Source: JACNKV01 sp964645915 (GTDB lineage Bacteria; Fidelibacterota; Marinisomatia; Marinisomatales; JACNKV01). Taken from it: a DNA stretch of 54,269 nt. The position numbers were made by a program, and so were the translations under genes. Positions 1 through 8,675 of the stretch are shown one piece after another (positions within the stretch are counted from its first letter, which is position 1; the number at the start of each line of letters is the position of its first letter). The stretch lies in the NCBI GenBank assembly GCA_964645915.1, contig CAZYDH010000011.1, forward strand, positions 1 through 54,269, written 5' to 3'. Under the pieces are notes generated by a model. That model did no database searches. It was not told the origin of the DNA and was given only the letters and a program-made list of their open reading frames with translations.

Positions 1-1496
1 TTTAATAATTCAAGACCATAAGCATTTGTAAAATCATTATCCACTTTATATTTATCAAGGATTTCGGCTACAAGAAGCATGTATGGGCTAGGACGGTCAA
101 TATGAAACCAATTTGATATATCCTCTTCAAGAACGGAAGGTGCGAAAGGTCTAAATGACTCTCGATATTTAATTTTTAAATTCATTGTTGTCTGCATGGA
201 TTCAGACCGGGCATCACCAATGATACTTCTGTTACCGAGGGCTCTTGGACCGAATTCCATTTTTCCCTGAAACCACCCAAGAACTTTTTCTTTTACAATT
301 AAATCAGCACCTGTCTTCGAAGGATTGTCCAATTTTGAATATGGGATTGAATGTTCCTTTAAGAAAGATTCAATAACCTCATCATCATATTCTTTTCCTA
401 GGTAACATCCATTCATATCATCTTTGGATCTTACCGATGCTTTAGATTTATACTTCGTATTCCAAACTTCTAATGCGGCACCTAATGCACCACCTGCATC
501 CCCGGCAGCAGGTTGAATCCATAAATTGTCAACAATTCCGCTTCTAAGTATTTTACCATTAGATACACAATTCAAAGCTACGCCACCTGCTAAACATAGA
601 TTCTTTTCACCCGTTTCTTTAACGATGTGACCTACGATTTTCATCATAACCTCTTCAGTAACTTCTTGTATCGATCGTGCTAAATCCATTTGCTTTTGTG
701 TCAAAGGTGATTCAGGTTTTCGAGGAGGACCATCGAATAAGTTATTGAAACGGCGATTTGTCATGGTAAGACCGGTTGGATAATTAAAGTAATCCATGTT
801 GAGTTGATAAGAACCATCATCTTTAACATCAATCAGTTCATCATAGATCTTTTGTTTATAAATAGGTTTACCATATGGAGCTAATCCCATGATTTTATAT
901 TCTCCGGAATTAACTCGAAAACCGGTATAGTAAGTAAACGCAGAGTAAAGTAATCCTAATGAGTGTGGAAAATGGATTTCTTTAAGGATTTGAATCCCAT
1001 TTTCGTTTCCGATTCCCCAACTTGAAGTTGCCCATTCACCGACACCATCCATTGTTAGAAAAGCTGCATTTTGAAAAGGAGATGGGTAGAATGCAGATGC
1101 TGCATGTGATTGATGGTGTTCAGGGAATAATATTTCTCCGGAGTACTCCAGTTTTTTCTCAATTTCATCTTTGATCCACAATTTCTTTTTTAGCCATAAA
1201 GGAATGGCTTTTCGAAATGAGGTTACTCCTTTGGGTGCAGATGAAATATAAGTTTCTAATATCCGTTCAAATTTTAAAATAGGCTTATCGTAAAATACAA
1301 CATCGGAAAGATCTTCTGATGTGATTCCTATTGTTTTAAAACAAGCATGAATTGCATTGATAGGAAATCGATCGTCATGTTTTTTACGAGAAAAGCGTTC
1401 TTCCTGTGCAGCAAATAATATTTCTCCATCTTTCAGCAAACAGATAGCAGAATCATGATAATATGCTGATATTCCTAAGATATATACCGGCTTCAT
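1..1496 (-). CDS. NodU/CmcH-family carbamoyltransferase (3' end cut by window edge)
   Basis: Translating the minus strand from the ATG at 1496 gives an uninterrupted frame of about 498 residues running off the left edge, so the C-terminus is missing (family members are usually about 570-610 residues). The N-terminus LGISAYYHDSA and QEERFSRKKHD, then HHQSHAASAFYPSPF and LTMDGVGEWA, are hallmarks of the Kae1/TsaD-like ATPase fold of this family; LAGGVALNCVSNGKI and FGPRALGNRSIIGD mark the later nucleotide-binding region and YrdC-like domain. These enzymes transfer carbamoyl from carbamoyl phosphate to sugars or secondary metabolites (Nod factor, cephamycin, surface glycans). The substrate cannot be told here. 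The gene is divergent from rpmB. Confidence 0.93.
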   Translation of the reverse strand, partial: MKPVYILGISAYYHDSAICLLKDGEILFAAQEERFSRKKHDDRFPINAIHACFKTIGITSEDLSDVVFYDKPILKFERILETYISSAPKGVTSFRKAIPLWLKKKLWIKDEIEKKLEYSGEILFPEHHQSHAASAFYPSPFQNAAFLTMDGVGEWATSSWGIGNENGIQILKEIHFPHSLGLLYSAFTYYTGFRVNSGEYKIMGLAPYGKPIYKQKIYDELIDVKDDGSYQLNMDYFNYPTGLTMTNRRFNNLFDGPPRKPESPLTQKQMDLARSIQEVTEEVMMKIVGHIVKETGEKNLCLAGGVALNCVSNGKILRSGIVDNLWIQPAAGDAGGALGAALEVWNTKYKSKASVRSKDDMNGCYLGKEYDDEVIESFLKEHSIPYSKLDNPSKTGADLIVKEKVLGWFQGKMEFGPRALGNRSIIGDARSESMQTTMNLKIKYRESFRPFAPSVLEEDISNWFHIDRPSPYMLLVAEILDKYKVDNDFTNAYGLELL

Positions 1497-1727
1497 TATT
1501 TCTTTCAGTTAAGTCTATTGTTAAGTCGAGAGAATCAACCTTCAAATTTAAAGAAAAAGGAAAAAGATTTCTCATCTTTTCATAATGTTTTTAACCGGAT
1601 ATAAATTGAACAAATTGAGTTGTTGAATAAATTATTTATTTAAGAATAATTATTTGTAATGAAATTATTCCATGATTAAATTTCTAGGCTTATTACGATA
1701 ATAAAATAAAGAATTCAGGATTATATT
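1497..1727. other. Divergent intergenic region, carbamoyltransferase / rpmB
   Basis: A 231-base AT-rich spacer between two divergent genes. It must hold promoters for both, but I find no pair of -35/-10 boxes convincing enough to report; a TTGTAA / TAAATT pair with 17-base spacing ahead of rpmB matches consensus at only four of six bases in each box. No RNA gene or open frame is evident. Confidence 0.5.
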
Positions 1728-1964
1728 ATGAGTAGAGTTTGTGACGTAACAGGAAAAAAACCAGCCTTCGGTAATAACGTGAGCCACGCTCACAACAAAA
1801 CCCGTCGCCGGTTCAATGTAAACCTACAGAAAAAACGCTTCTGGCTGCCGGGAGAAGATAGATTTATCACATTAAGAGTTTCCACACGTGGGATGCGAAT
1901 TATTGATAAAAAAGGTATTAGAAAAGTTGTAAATGAACTCCGCGCTCAAGGGAAGAAAATATAA
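1728..1964 (+). CDS. rpmB: 50S ribosomal protein L28
   Basis: A 78-residue basic protein matching bacterial L28: SRVCDVTGKKPAFGNNVSHA at the N-terminus, then NKTRRRFNVNLQKKRFW and a C-terminal VSTRGMRIIDKKG segment. The length is typical. L28 is a structural protein of the large ribosomal subunit. The two N-terminal CxxC pairs of the zinc-binding form are absent: only one Cys (residue 5) is visible, so this is a zinc-independent type. The gene stands alone, without the usual rpmG neighbour, and converges on ftsZ across a shared hairpin terminator. Confidence 0.97.
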   Translation: MSRVCDVTGKKPAFGNNVSHAHNKTRRRFNVNLQKKRFWLPGEDRFITLRVSTRGMRIIDKKGIRKVVNELRAQGKKI

Positions 1965-1981
1965 GTATTTAAATTATTGAA

Positions 1982-2015
1982 AATAAAAAAGCCCCAATAT
2001 TGGGGCTTTTTTATT
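1982..2015. terminator. Bidirectional intrinsic terminator between rpmB and ftsZ
   Basis: A perfect 34-base palindrome centred between 1998 and 1999. The GC-rich core is GCCCCAATATTGGGGC, flanked by an A-run on the left and a T-run on the right, so RNA from either strand forms a hairpin followed by a U-tract. It starts 17 bases after the rpmB stop and ends 15 bases from the ftsZ stop, placing it to end both convergent transcripts. Confidence 0.93.
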
Positions 2016-2030
2016 ACAACATTTTTTGGA

Positions 2031-3230
2031 TTATTCGTGTTGCCGACGAATAAATGCCGGAATCTCAAGATCATTTCCATAAATCACCGGTTTTTCATCA
2101 TCAAAGTGAAATTTAGGCTTTGGTTGTTCTGCTATAGGTTTCTCACTTTCCTGAGTTTGAGATTTTTGAACATGTAAAGGCATGTTCATTTGACCGGCAA
2201 TAATCTGAGTCTCTTTCTTTGTAGGAGAAGGAATATTAAAATCCGGAACTTTAGGCTTTTCTACAGATTTCTTATGATTAAATCCGGTTGCAATAACGGT
2301 AACCCTAATATTTTCTTCCAATTTCGGATCGATAACAGCACCAAAAATGATATTTGCATCGTTTCCAGCTTCTTCAAAAATAATCGATGTGGCTTCATCT
2401 ACTTCATGTAAGGTTAAATCACTTCCACCGGTTATGTTTACCAACACTCCTTGAGCACCGCTGATACTGGCGTTATCCAATAATGGACTGGATATTGCCT
2501 GTTGTGCAGCCATAGCAGCACGTTCTTCACCGGTAGCCATACCTGTACCCATGATCGCTTCACCCATGTTTTTCATGATCGTTTCTACGTCCGCAAAATC
2601 AAGGTTGATCATTCCATGCACATTAATCAGATCAGAGATTCCTTTCGCCGCTTGATGTAATATTGCATCTGCCATTTGAAACGCCTGAGTCAATGGTGTG
2701 TTTTTCTCAACGATTGACATAAGTTTCTGATTAGGTATGGTAATTACCGTATCGCAGAATTTCCGCATTTCTGTTACACCTGTTAGCCCTCGATCCATTC
2801 GTTTTGGGCCTTCAAAATTAAATGGAAGCGTAACGATTCCAACGGTAAGAATACCTAACTCACGTGTGATCTGTGCAACGATTGGTGCAGCACCAGTACC
2901 GGTCCCACCACCCAAACCTGCAGTAATAAAAACCATATCAGCGTCTTCTAGTACCGATTTTACGGCTTCTCGGTCTGCTTCCATGGCTTGTTGTCCAATT
3001 GTAGATTGTGCACCTGCACCTAATCCTTTAGTGAGATTTTTCCCAATTTGAATTTTATGTTCGGCGATATTATTATCTAAGTCTTGTGCATCTGTGTTGA
3101 TAACAAAGAAATCTACACCACTCATATTTGAGGTGATCATCCGGTTTATGGCATTTCCACCGGCTCCTCCAACACCGACAACCTTCAGTTTCGCTTTTTG
3201 TTCAGCTAGATTATCAAATTCAAATAACAT
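2031..3230 (-). CDS. ftsZ: Cell division GTPase FtsZ
   Basis: The tubulin homologue that polymerises into the Z-ring at mid-cell. The nucleotide-binding glycines VVGVGGAGGNAINRM (about residues 17-31) and the tubulin signature GGGTGTG (107-113) are intact, as is the T7-loop NLDFADV. A variable linker of about 60 residues follows the core, and the extreme C-terminus ends in DLEIPAFIRRQ, the conserved tail that binds FtsA. The 399-residue length is normal. It is the last gene of the dcw operon, 29 bases after ftsA, with GGAGG in front of its ATG. Confidence 0.98.
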   Translation of the reverse strand: MLFEFDNLAEQKAKLKVVGVGGAGGNAINRMITSNMSGVDFFVINTDAQDLDNNIAEHKIQIGKNLTKGLGAGAQSTIGQQAMEADREAVKSVLEDADMVFITAGLGGGTGTGAAPIVAQITRELGILTVGIVTLPFNFEGPKRMDRGLTGVTEMRKFCDTVITIPNQKLMSIVEKNTPLTQAFQMADAILHQAAKGISDLINVHGMINLDFADVETIMKNMGEAIMGTGMATGEERAAMAAQQAISSPLLDNASISGAQGVLVNITGGSDLTLHEVDEATSIIFEEAGNDANIIFGAVIDPKLEENIRVTVIATGFNHKKSVEKPKVPDFNIPSPTKKETQIIAGQMNMPLHVQKSQTQESEKPIAEQPKPKFHFDDEKPVIYGNDLEIPAFIRRQHE

Positions 3231-3259
3231 ATTTCCCTCCTGTGGTTATGTAGTTATTT

Positions 3260-4531
3260 TTAAAAAAATTCTTTAAACCAATGTATGATTTTGTCAAAAA
3301 CTGCTTTGACCGAAAGATTACTCTCTTCAGAAAACTGACTTTCATCAAAAAATACGGGCCATTGAACAAGTCCTATGACACTAGAATGAGCAGATGTTGA
3401 AGCAATATCAATTTCACCACTGATTCTTTTCGGTAATCCAATTCTTACTCTAAGTTTTAATGTTTCTTCAGCTAGGCTAGCAAGATTTTTTAATTTTGCA
3501 CCGCCGCCGGTTAATACCAATCCGTAAGTAAGATGGTCATGTATATCTGCTCGGGATATTTCACGAGCGATTAATTGAAGTAATTCGACCATCCGTGCTT
3601 CTACATATCTTGATACTTCGTGTTCAGAAATTTGACGTTTTATCTCTCCGGGTTTCACCGGTAGATCAAAATACAACTCTGGTGAAGCCATTGAGGCCTT
3701 CGCTGAAGCATATTTTAACTTGATAGCCTCAGCATCTTCTTTACCGATTTGAAGCATGACAGCAATATCATTTGTTACACTACTGGCTCCCAATGGGATG
3801 ACGGCTGTATGTCGTACACCTCCATCGAAGTATACAGTAATATCCGTTGTTCCTGCTCCAATATTTACAACGGCAACACCTAATTCTTTTTCATCATCAT
3901 CTACAACGGATACCGCTGAAGCCATTCCTTGAAAAACAAACCCTTGAACGGTTAACCCAAGTTCTTCTACACATCCTGCTAAATTTGCCGCAGAAGAGGT
4001 AGCCATCGTCACTAAATGAACACGCGCCTCTAATCGTCTTCCAGACATCCCGATAGGATCTTTTATACCTGTCATTGTATCAATAACATATTCTTGTGGA
4101 AGAATATGGAGGATATCACGATCTACCGGAAATGAAATGGCTTTTGCTAATTCTAATACTTGACGAACATCCTCTTTTGTAATATCATTCTCAGTTGGTA
4201 ATTGTGAATTACCGCCTTTTTGGATAGCAATAGCACCTTGAGTGTTGATTCCTCTAATATGATCTCCGGTCAAAGATAGATACACATGATTAGCTTTAAT
4301 CCCTGCCATTGTTTCAGCGTCGGTTAACGCTTTTTCAATTGCTTCTATGATCTGATCTCGATGGATAATAGAACCGTGTTTAATTCCTGTTGAAGCTGCT
4401 GAACCAATTCCTAATAATGCCACTTCATTGGATTCCGGATTTATCTCTGCGATTGCACAACGGATTCGAGAAGTTCCGATATCAATACCCACATTGATTG
4501 ATTTGTCTTGTAATTTATTTAATGGCTTCAT
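3260..4531 (-). CDS. ftsA: Cell division protein FtsA
   Basis: An actin-like ATPase that tethers FtsZ to the inner membrane and recruits later divisome proteins. Visible signatures are NVGIDIGTSRIRCAIAE (phosphate-1 loop) near the N-terminus, VVNIGAGTTDITVY (phosphate-2) and LVLTGGGAKLKN (adenosine loop). The last residues, FDKIIHWFKEFF, form the amphipathic helix expected to be the membrane-targeting sequence. At 423 residues the length is typical. The ATG overlaps the ftsQ stop in an ATGA junction, which suggests translational coupling. Confidence 0.97.
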   Translation of the reverse strand: MKPLNKLQDKSINVGIDIGTSRIRCAIAEINPESNEVALLGIGSAASTGIKHGSIIHRDQIIEAIEKALTDAETMAGIKANHVYLSLTGDHIRGINTQGAIAIQKGGNSQLPTENDITKEDVRQVLELAKAISFPVDRDILHILPQEYVIDTMTGIKDPIGMSGRRLEARVHLVTMATSSAANLAGCVEELGLTVQGFVFQGMASAVSVVDDDEKELGVAVVNIGAGTTDITVYFDGGVRHTAVIPLGASSVTNDIAVMLQIGKEDAEAIKLKYASAKASMASPELYFDLPVKPGEIKRQISEHEVSRYVEARMVELLQLIAREISRADIHDHLTYGLVLTGGGAKLKNLASLAEETLKLRVRIGLPKRISGEIDIASTSAHSSVIGLVQWPVFFDESQFSEESNLSVKAVFDKIIHWFKEFF

Positions 4532-5292
4532 CTATGACGCTCTTTCACGACAACTTGGTTTTTATATCTAAGGTCTATTTTTGAATAATCTGTTAATTTT
4601 CTTTTGGAAGACAATGTCTTCTGAAATTGATCTAATATCTGTAGTTTTTTATAAAAGTCCTTTATCCCAAGCATGATAAAGGTAGGCTTTTCAAGTAAGA
4701 TGAGTTCATATTCATCTTGTAGATTTAATCGGAACTCTGAAATATTTTGATAAATAAATGGATATTGGTTTTTAATATGTGTGATAAGTCTGATTACTTC
4801 ACGAACTTTGGATGATAAAGTAAGTTTCCCCAGCGGAAATAGATTTTTTGTTTCATTAAAACCTGATAGAATGGGCAGATTTTGTTCCAATGCTTTTTCC
4901 ACTCCGGGTAATACAACTGCAAACTCATCAATAAACATGATAGGATTTGTATTCAACATAGCAATCGGAATTCTTTCAATTAACTCGATATTCAGTGTGT
5001 TTGGAAAATGTCTACTAATCCTTGCAGCTTGTATAAAATGTTCTTTCTCTAAATTCATTCGTATCGTTTTCTCATCTACTTGAAAAATGGAACTACCTAC
5101 AAGATTCGATACTTGATTAGAGTAATCATTTGTAGATGTGATTTTATTTCCTGATATATGAATTGTTGAAAGTGTTAAATGATTTGTATATGATGCCCAT
5201 GAGTATGCTCCATATGACAACAATGAACATAGTAGAGTCAAGGACAAACCCATTATCATTCTAAAGGAAGCAAAATGGCTTATTTTATTCAT
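4528..5292 (-). CDS. ftsQ: Cell division protein FtsQ/DivIB
   Basis: A 254-residue bitopic protein with a short cytoplasmic N-terminus, one membrane segment (about residues 12-33, MIMGLSLTLLCSLLSYGAY) and a periplasmic POTRA-like region starting LSTIHISGNKITS, followed by a FtsQ beta-domain. Sequence conservation is low, as usual for FtsQ; the position between murB and ftsA settles the call. It links the FtsB/FtsL pair to the rest of the divisome. The start overlaps the murB stop (ATGA) and the stop overlaps the ftsA start. Confidence 0.9.
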   Translation of the reverse strand: MNKISHFASFRMIMGLSLTLLCSLLSYGAYSWASYTNHLTLSTIHISGNKITSTNDYSNQVSNLVGSSIFQVDEKTIRMNLEKEHFIQAARISRHFPNTLNIELIERIPIAMLNTNPIMFIDEFAVVLPGVEKALEQNLPILSGFNETKNLFPLGKLTLSSKVREVIRLITHIKNQYPFIYQNISEFRLNLQDEYELILLEKPTFIMLGIKDFYKKLQILDQFQKTLSSKRKLTDYSKIDLRYKNQVVVKERHR

Positions 5293-6197
5293 GCCAATAC
5301 TCCTTTATTAAACCCCAATAATTTTATTTCTAATTCAAGGTCAATGTTGAATTTGTTCTTAATCGTTGTTTTGGCCAGTTTAATCAAGGAAAATATATCT
5401 GAAGCTGTTGCTTCTCCCGTGTTCACGAAAAAGTTTGCATGTTTTTCAGAAATTTGAGCATTTCCTATTTTTGTTCCTTTTAGACCTGCTTGATCAATTA
5501 GATATCCTGCGGCATAATCTTTGGGGTTTTTAAAGACACTACCGGCTGATCTCATATTAAGCGGTTGAGAAGATTTCCTTTTTTGTCGAGCATTGTCCAT
5601 GCGTTTTTGGATATCATCAAAAGATGCGTTAGGAAATATGAATTCTGCATTTAGTAAAATGGCGTTTTTTTGAAATGAACTATATCGGTAATCAAATGTG
5701 ATCTCATTCGAGGACAATGTAGAAAAAGTTCCATTTTCGTCAATAATATCGACAGAGGTTAAAAAGACAGAAATTTCTTGTCCATAAGCACCGGCGTTCA
5801 TAGAAATCGCACCTCCAACGGTACCCGGTATTCCAATCAGATTTTCACAACCCGAAAGACCATGATCAGCTGTTCCCTTGACTAACTTACCTAACATTAG
5901 ACCCGTTCCGGAAGTGACATGATTACCATCAAAAGTCAGATGATTAAATGAAGGGTTTAAACAGATGACAATTCCCCGAATACCTTCATCTGAAACAAGT
6001 AAATTTGATCCTAACCCAATAAGAGTCGTGGGAATATCGTGTTTTTTCGCAAATTGAAGAATACGACTGAGATCTTTCTTGTCCTGTGGAATAACAAAAA
6101 CATCCGCAGGGCCGCCAACACCATATGTTGTATGTTGACTCAAGGGTTCATTCCACTTGCAGTGCCCTGTAATGCTCTTTTGTAGATCTCTAATCAT
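5289..6197 (-). CDS. murB: UDP-N-acetylenolpyruvoylglucosamine reductase
   Basis: A flavoenzyme that reduces UDP-GlcNAc-enolpyruvate with NADPH to UDP-MurNAc in the cytoplasm. The FAD-binding N-terminal half shows HTTYGVGGPADVFV, LIGLGSNLLVSD and LIGIPGTVGGAISMNAGAYG. The C-terminal domain shows DYRYSSF, the catalytic-serine segment SAGSVFKNP, and KHANFFVNTGEATA. At 302 residues, without the extra insertion of the E. coli enzyme, it is the short type II form. It overlaps both murC and ftsQ by four bases. Confidence 0.97.
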   Translation of the reverse strand: MIRDLQKSITGHCKWNEPLSQHTTYGVGGPADVFVIPQDKKDLSRILQFAKKHDIPTTLIGLGSNLLVSDEGIRGIVICLNPSFNHLTFDGNHVTSGTGLMLGKLVKGTADHGLSGCENLIGIPGTVGGAISMNAGAYGQEISVFLTSVDIIDENGTFSTLSSNEITFDYRYSSFQKNAILLNAEFIFPNASFDDIQKRMDNARQKRKSSQPLNMRSAGSVFKNPKDYAAGYLIDQAGLKGTKIGNAQISEKHANFFVNTGEATASDIFSLIKLAKTTIKNKFNIDLELEIKLLGFNKGVLA

Positions 6198-7579
6198 TTG
6201 ATGTTCAACTCTTTTAAATAATCCACAATTTTATCGCTATAACGCCAAATATTCCCTGCTCCCATTGTTATGATCATATCACCCGGCTTGGCAATAGACG
6301 ATATTTTCGAACATAGATTCTCCAAACTATCAAGATATACGACATGGGTGTGTCCTAATTCTTCAGTAGAGTTTGATACCAATTCACCCGTAATACCCGG
6401 AATGGGTTTTTCACGTGCAGGATAAATATCTGTAACAATAAGAACATCACTTTCTAAAAAAGCTTTGGCAAAATCATGGTGAAAATCTCTTGTTCTCGTG
6501 TACAAATGGGGTTGAAAAATAGCAATAATACGTCGGTTCCATCCTGATCTTGCCGCTCGTAAAGTAGCAACAACTTCGGTGGGATGATGTGCATAATCAT
6601 CTACGACCATTATATCATTGACAAGCCCCTTGTACTCAAATCGTCTTTTAACTCCGATATACGTAGATAATCCTTCAATGATCACATCAAATGGAATACC
6701 TAATTCTATTCCCAGTGTGATTGATGCTAATGTATTGAGTACATTATGTTCACCGGGAACATTCAGAGTTACAGTTCCTAGATTATTACCATGATCATAG
6801 ACATTAAATTTTGTAGTATTCTCATGATAGGAAATATTGACCGCTTGAATCTGTGCAGATTTGGAAAAACCATAGGTAATGACAGGTCGCTTAATATTTG
6901 GAATGATATTTTGAACAGAAATTGAATCAATACAGACGATTACTGCACCATAGAAAGGAACTGAGTTGCAAAATTGAGTAAAAGCATTTTGTAAATCATC
7001 AAGATTTTCATAACAATCAGTATGCTCTAATTCAATGTTTGTAATAATTGCAATTGTCGGACGTAAAGCTAAGAAACTTCTATCGTATTCATCTGCTTCT
7101 ACGATAATGAGATCACCCGCACCCAAAACCGAATTTGTATCCAATTTTTTTACTAACCCACCGACCACAAGAGTTGGATCCATATTCGCCGTATCTAAGA
7201 CGGTTCCGATGATGGACGAAGTGGAAGTTTTTCCATGAGTCCCTGCAACACCAATGCTGGTTTCTTTTACTGCAATTAATTCACCAAGCATCTCAGCTCT
7301 TTTAATAACCGGAATACCACGTTCTTTTGCTTTAATGATCTCAGGATTATCTTGTTTTACTGCACTTGAGTAAACCAAAACATCCGCATCGGTTAAGTTG
7401 TTTTTATGATGCCCCTCAGCAATTACTGCACCTTTGGACTTCAGGTTTTGAATTAACTCAGAATCTGTCAAATCTGAACCTGAAACTTGAAAATCCAGAT
7501 TGATTAACAGTTCTGCGATGCCACTCATACCAATGCCACCAATTCCTACAAAATGTACTTTTTTTACTTTTCTAAACAT
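6194..7579 (-). CDS. murC: UDP-N-acetylmuramate-L-alanine ligase
   Basis: A Mur ligase that adds L-Ala to UDP-MurNAc with ATP, the first stem-peptide step. The N-terminal Rossmann-like motif is HFVGIGGIGMSGIAELL (about residues 9-25), the ATP loop is GVAGTHGKTSTSS, the central domain holds IVEADEYDRSFL, and the C-terminal domain holds DDYAHHPTEV and FQPHLYTRT. The 461-residue length is typical. It overlaps murG by eight bases and murB by four. The MurC-specific EADEYD and YAHHPTE motifs separate it from the other Mur ligases in this operon. Confidence 0.98.
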   Translation of the reverse strand: MFRKVKKVHFVGIGGIGMSGIAELLINLDFQVSGSDLTDSELIQNLKSKGAVIAEGHHKNNLTDADVLVYSSAVKQDNPEIIKAKERGIPVIKRAEMLGELIAVKETSIGVAGTHGKTSTSSIIGTVLDTANMDPTLVVGGLVKKLDTNSVLGAGDLIIVEADEYDRSFLALRPTIAIITNIELEHTDCYENLDDLQNAFTQFCNSVPFYGAVIVCIDSISVQNIIPNIKRPVITYGFSKSAQIQAVNISYHENTTKFNVYDHGNNLGTVTLNVPGEHNVLNTLASITLGIELGIPFDVIIEGLSTYIGVKRRFEYKGLVNDIMVVDDYAHHPTEVVATLRAARSGWNRRIIAIFQPHLYTRTRDFHHDFAKAFLESDVLIVTDIYPAREKPIPGITGELVSNSTEELGHTHVVYLDSLENLCSKISSIAKPGDMIITMGAGNIWRYSDKIVDYLKELNIK

Positions 7580-8675
7580 GGCGTTTGGCTATGGTTAATA
7601 CGTGGTTAACAATGGATTCTGTTGCATCGGGTTTACCTAAGGTTGCAGCATGTTTTGCCATAGAATTTAATGTATCCTTGCTCTGAAACAACTTCATGAC
7701 TGTATAGAAGAGTTTATCAGGAGTAAGAGTAGATTCTTCAATCATAACAGCAGCATTGGCTCGAATAAGAGACTGAGCATTTTTCATTTGATGATCACCT
7801 GCAGCAGAAGGGAAGGGGACAAGAATACTGGGTTTTCCGCAAAGTGTGATCTCAGAAAGCGTTAGAGCACCAGCACGTGAGATAATGATATCAGCTAGTG
7901 CATACGCCTCTGCCATATGATCAATAAATGGTACAACTCTAACATTTTCACAATCATGATGATGTAGTTTATTATATTGCCAGTGCCCGGTTTGCCAGAG
8001 GATCTGAATCCCTTTTTCAGCTAATTGCTCAACTGTTTTATCCATGATCTTGTTTAGTGCAGCAGACCCTTGACTACCACCAAAGAGAAAGATTGTTTTC
8101 TTATCAGGATTTAATTGAAAGAAGGAAAATGCTTTTTGTCGATCTCCATTTTGGATTCCTTTTCGAATAGGATTCCCTGTTAATTGACAATCACGATTTA
8201 AATAGTTTTTTGCTTCTTCAAACGCAATACACACTGTGTCAGCTTTCGATGTGTATAATCGAGTGGTTATTCCCGGGTAGGAATTTTGTTCTTGTAACAA
8301 AATAGGAATATTTTCCCGAGTTGCAATTTTTAAAGGGATTGCACTTGCATAACCTCCGGTTCCGATAACGATATGAGGCATATACTGTTGAAAAAGAGAT
8401 TCAGCTATTTGAATTGATTTTAAATAACGGATCGGAAGTTTTAAATTTTGTCGAATAGAGGTTAGATTGAAACTTCTTTGAATTCCACGGATTGGAACCA
8501 ATGTGTGAGGTAATCCACGTACGGGAAGGACATCCGCTTCAATTCCAAAAACCGAACCCATATAATGAATGTTGATTCTCGGATCATGTGATTGAAGTGA
8601 CTCACCAATCGCAATAGCAGGGAAGAGATGTCCCCCGGTACCACCACCTGAAATGATAACTCTAAGATCAGCCAT
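7572..8675 (-). CDS. murG: Lipid II synthase MurG
   Basis: A GT28 glycosyltransferase at the inner face of the cytoplasmic membrane that transfers GlcNAc to lipid I, giving lipid II. The first G-loop ISGGGTGGHLFPAIAI is near the N-terminus, followed by GTGGYAS, and the C-terminal donor site shows LFGGSQGSAALN, ISRAGALTLSEI and PSAAGDHQMKNA. I chose the ATG at 8675 over an in-frame ATG at 8696: GGAGG lies 10 bases ahead of 8675, the conserved region starts at once, and the ftsW overlap shrinks to eight bases. This gives 367 residues. Confidence 0.96.
   Translation of the reverse strand: MADLRVIISGGGTGGHLFPAIAIGESLQSHDPRINIHYMGSVFGIEADVLPVRGLPHTLVPIRGIQRSFNLTSIRQNLKLPIRYLKSIQIAESLFQQYMPHIVIGTGGYASAIPLKIATRENIPILLQEQNSYPGITTRLYTSKADTVCIAFEEAKNYLNRDCQLTGNPIRKGIQNGDRQKAFSFFQLNPDKKTIFLFGGSQGSAALNKIMDKTVEQLAEKGIQILWQTGHWQYNKLHHHDCENVRVVPFIDHMAEAYALADIIISRAGALTLSEITLCGKPSILVPFPSAAGDHQMKNAQSLIRANAAVMIEESTLTPDKLFYTVMKLFQSKDTLNSMAKHAATLGKPDATESIVNHVLTIAKRHV

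Noticed and set aside
2737..3051. A 104-codon open frame on the plus strand inside ftsZ
   Set aside because: It is antisense to a fully conserved ftsZ and its protein, rich in Pro, Val and Ser, looks like a shadow of the coding strand; the same applies to the other open frames antisense to known genes.
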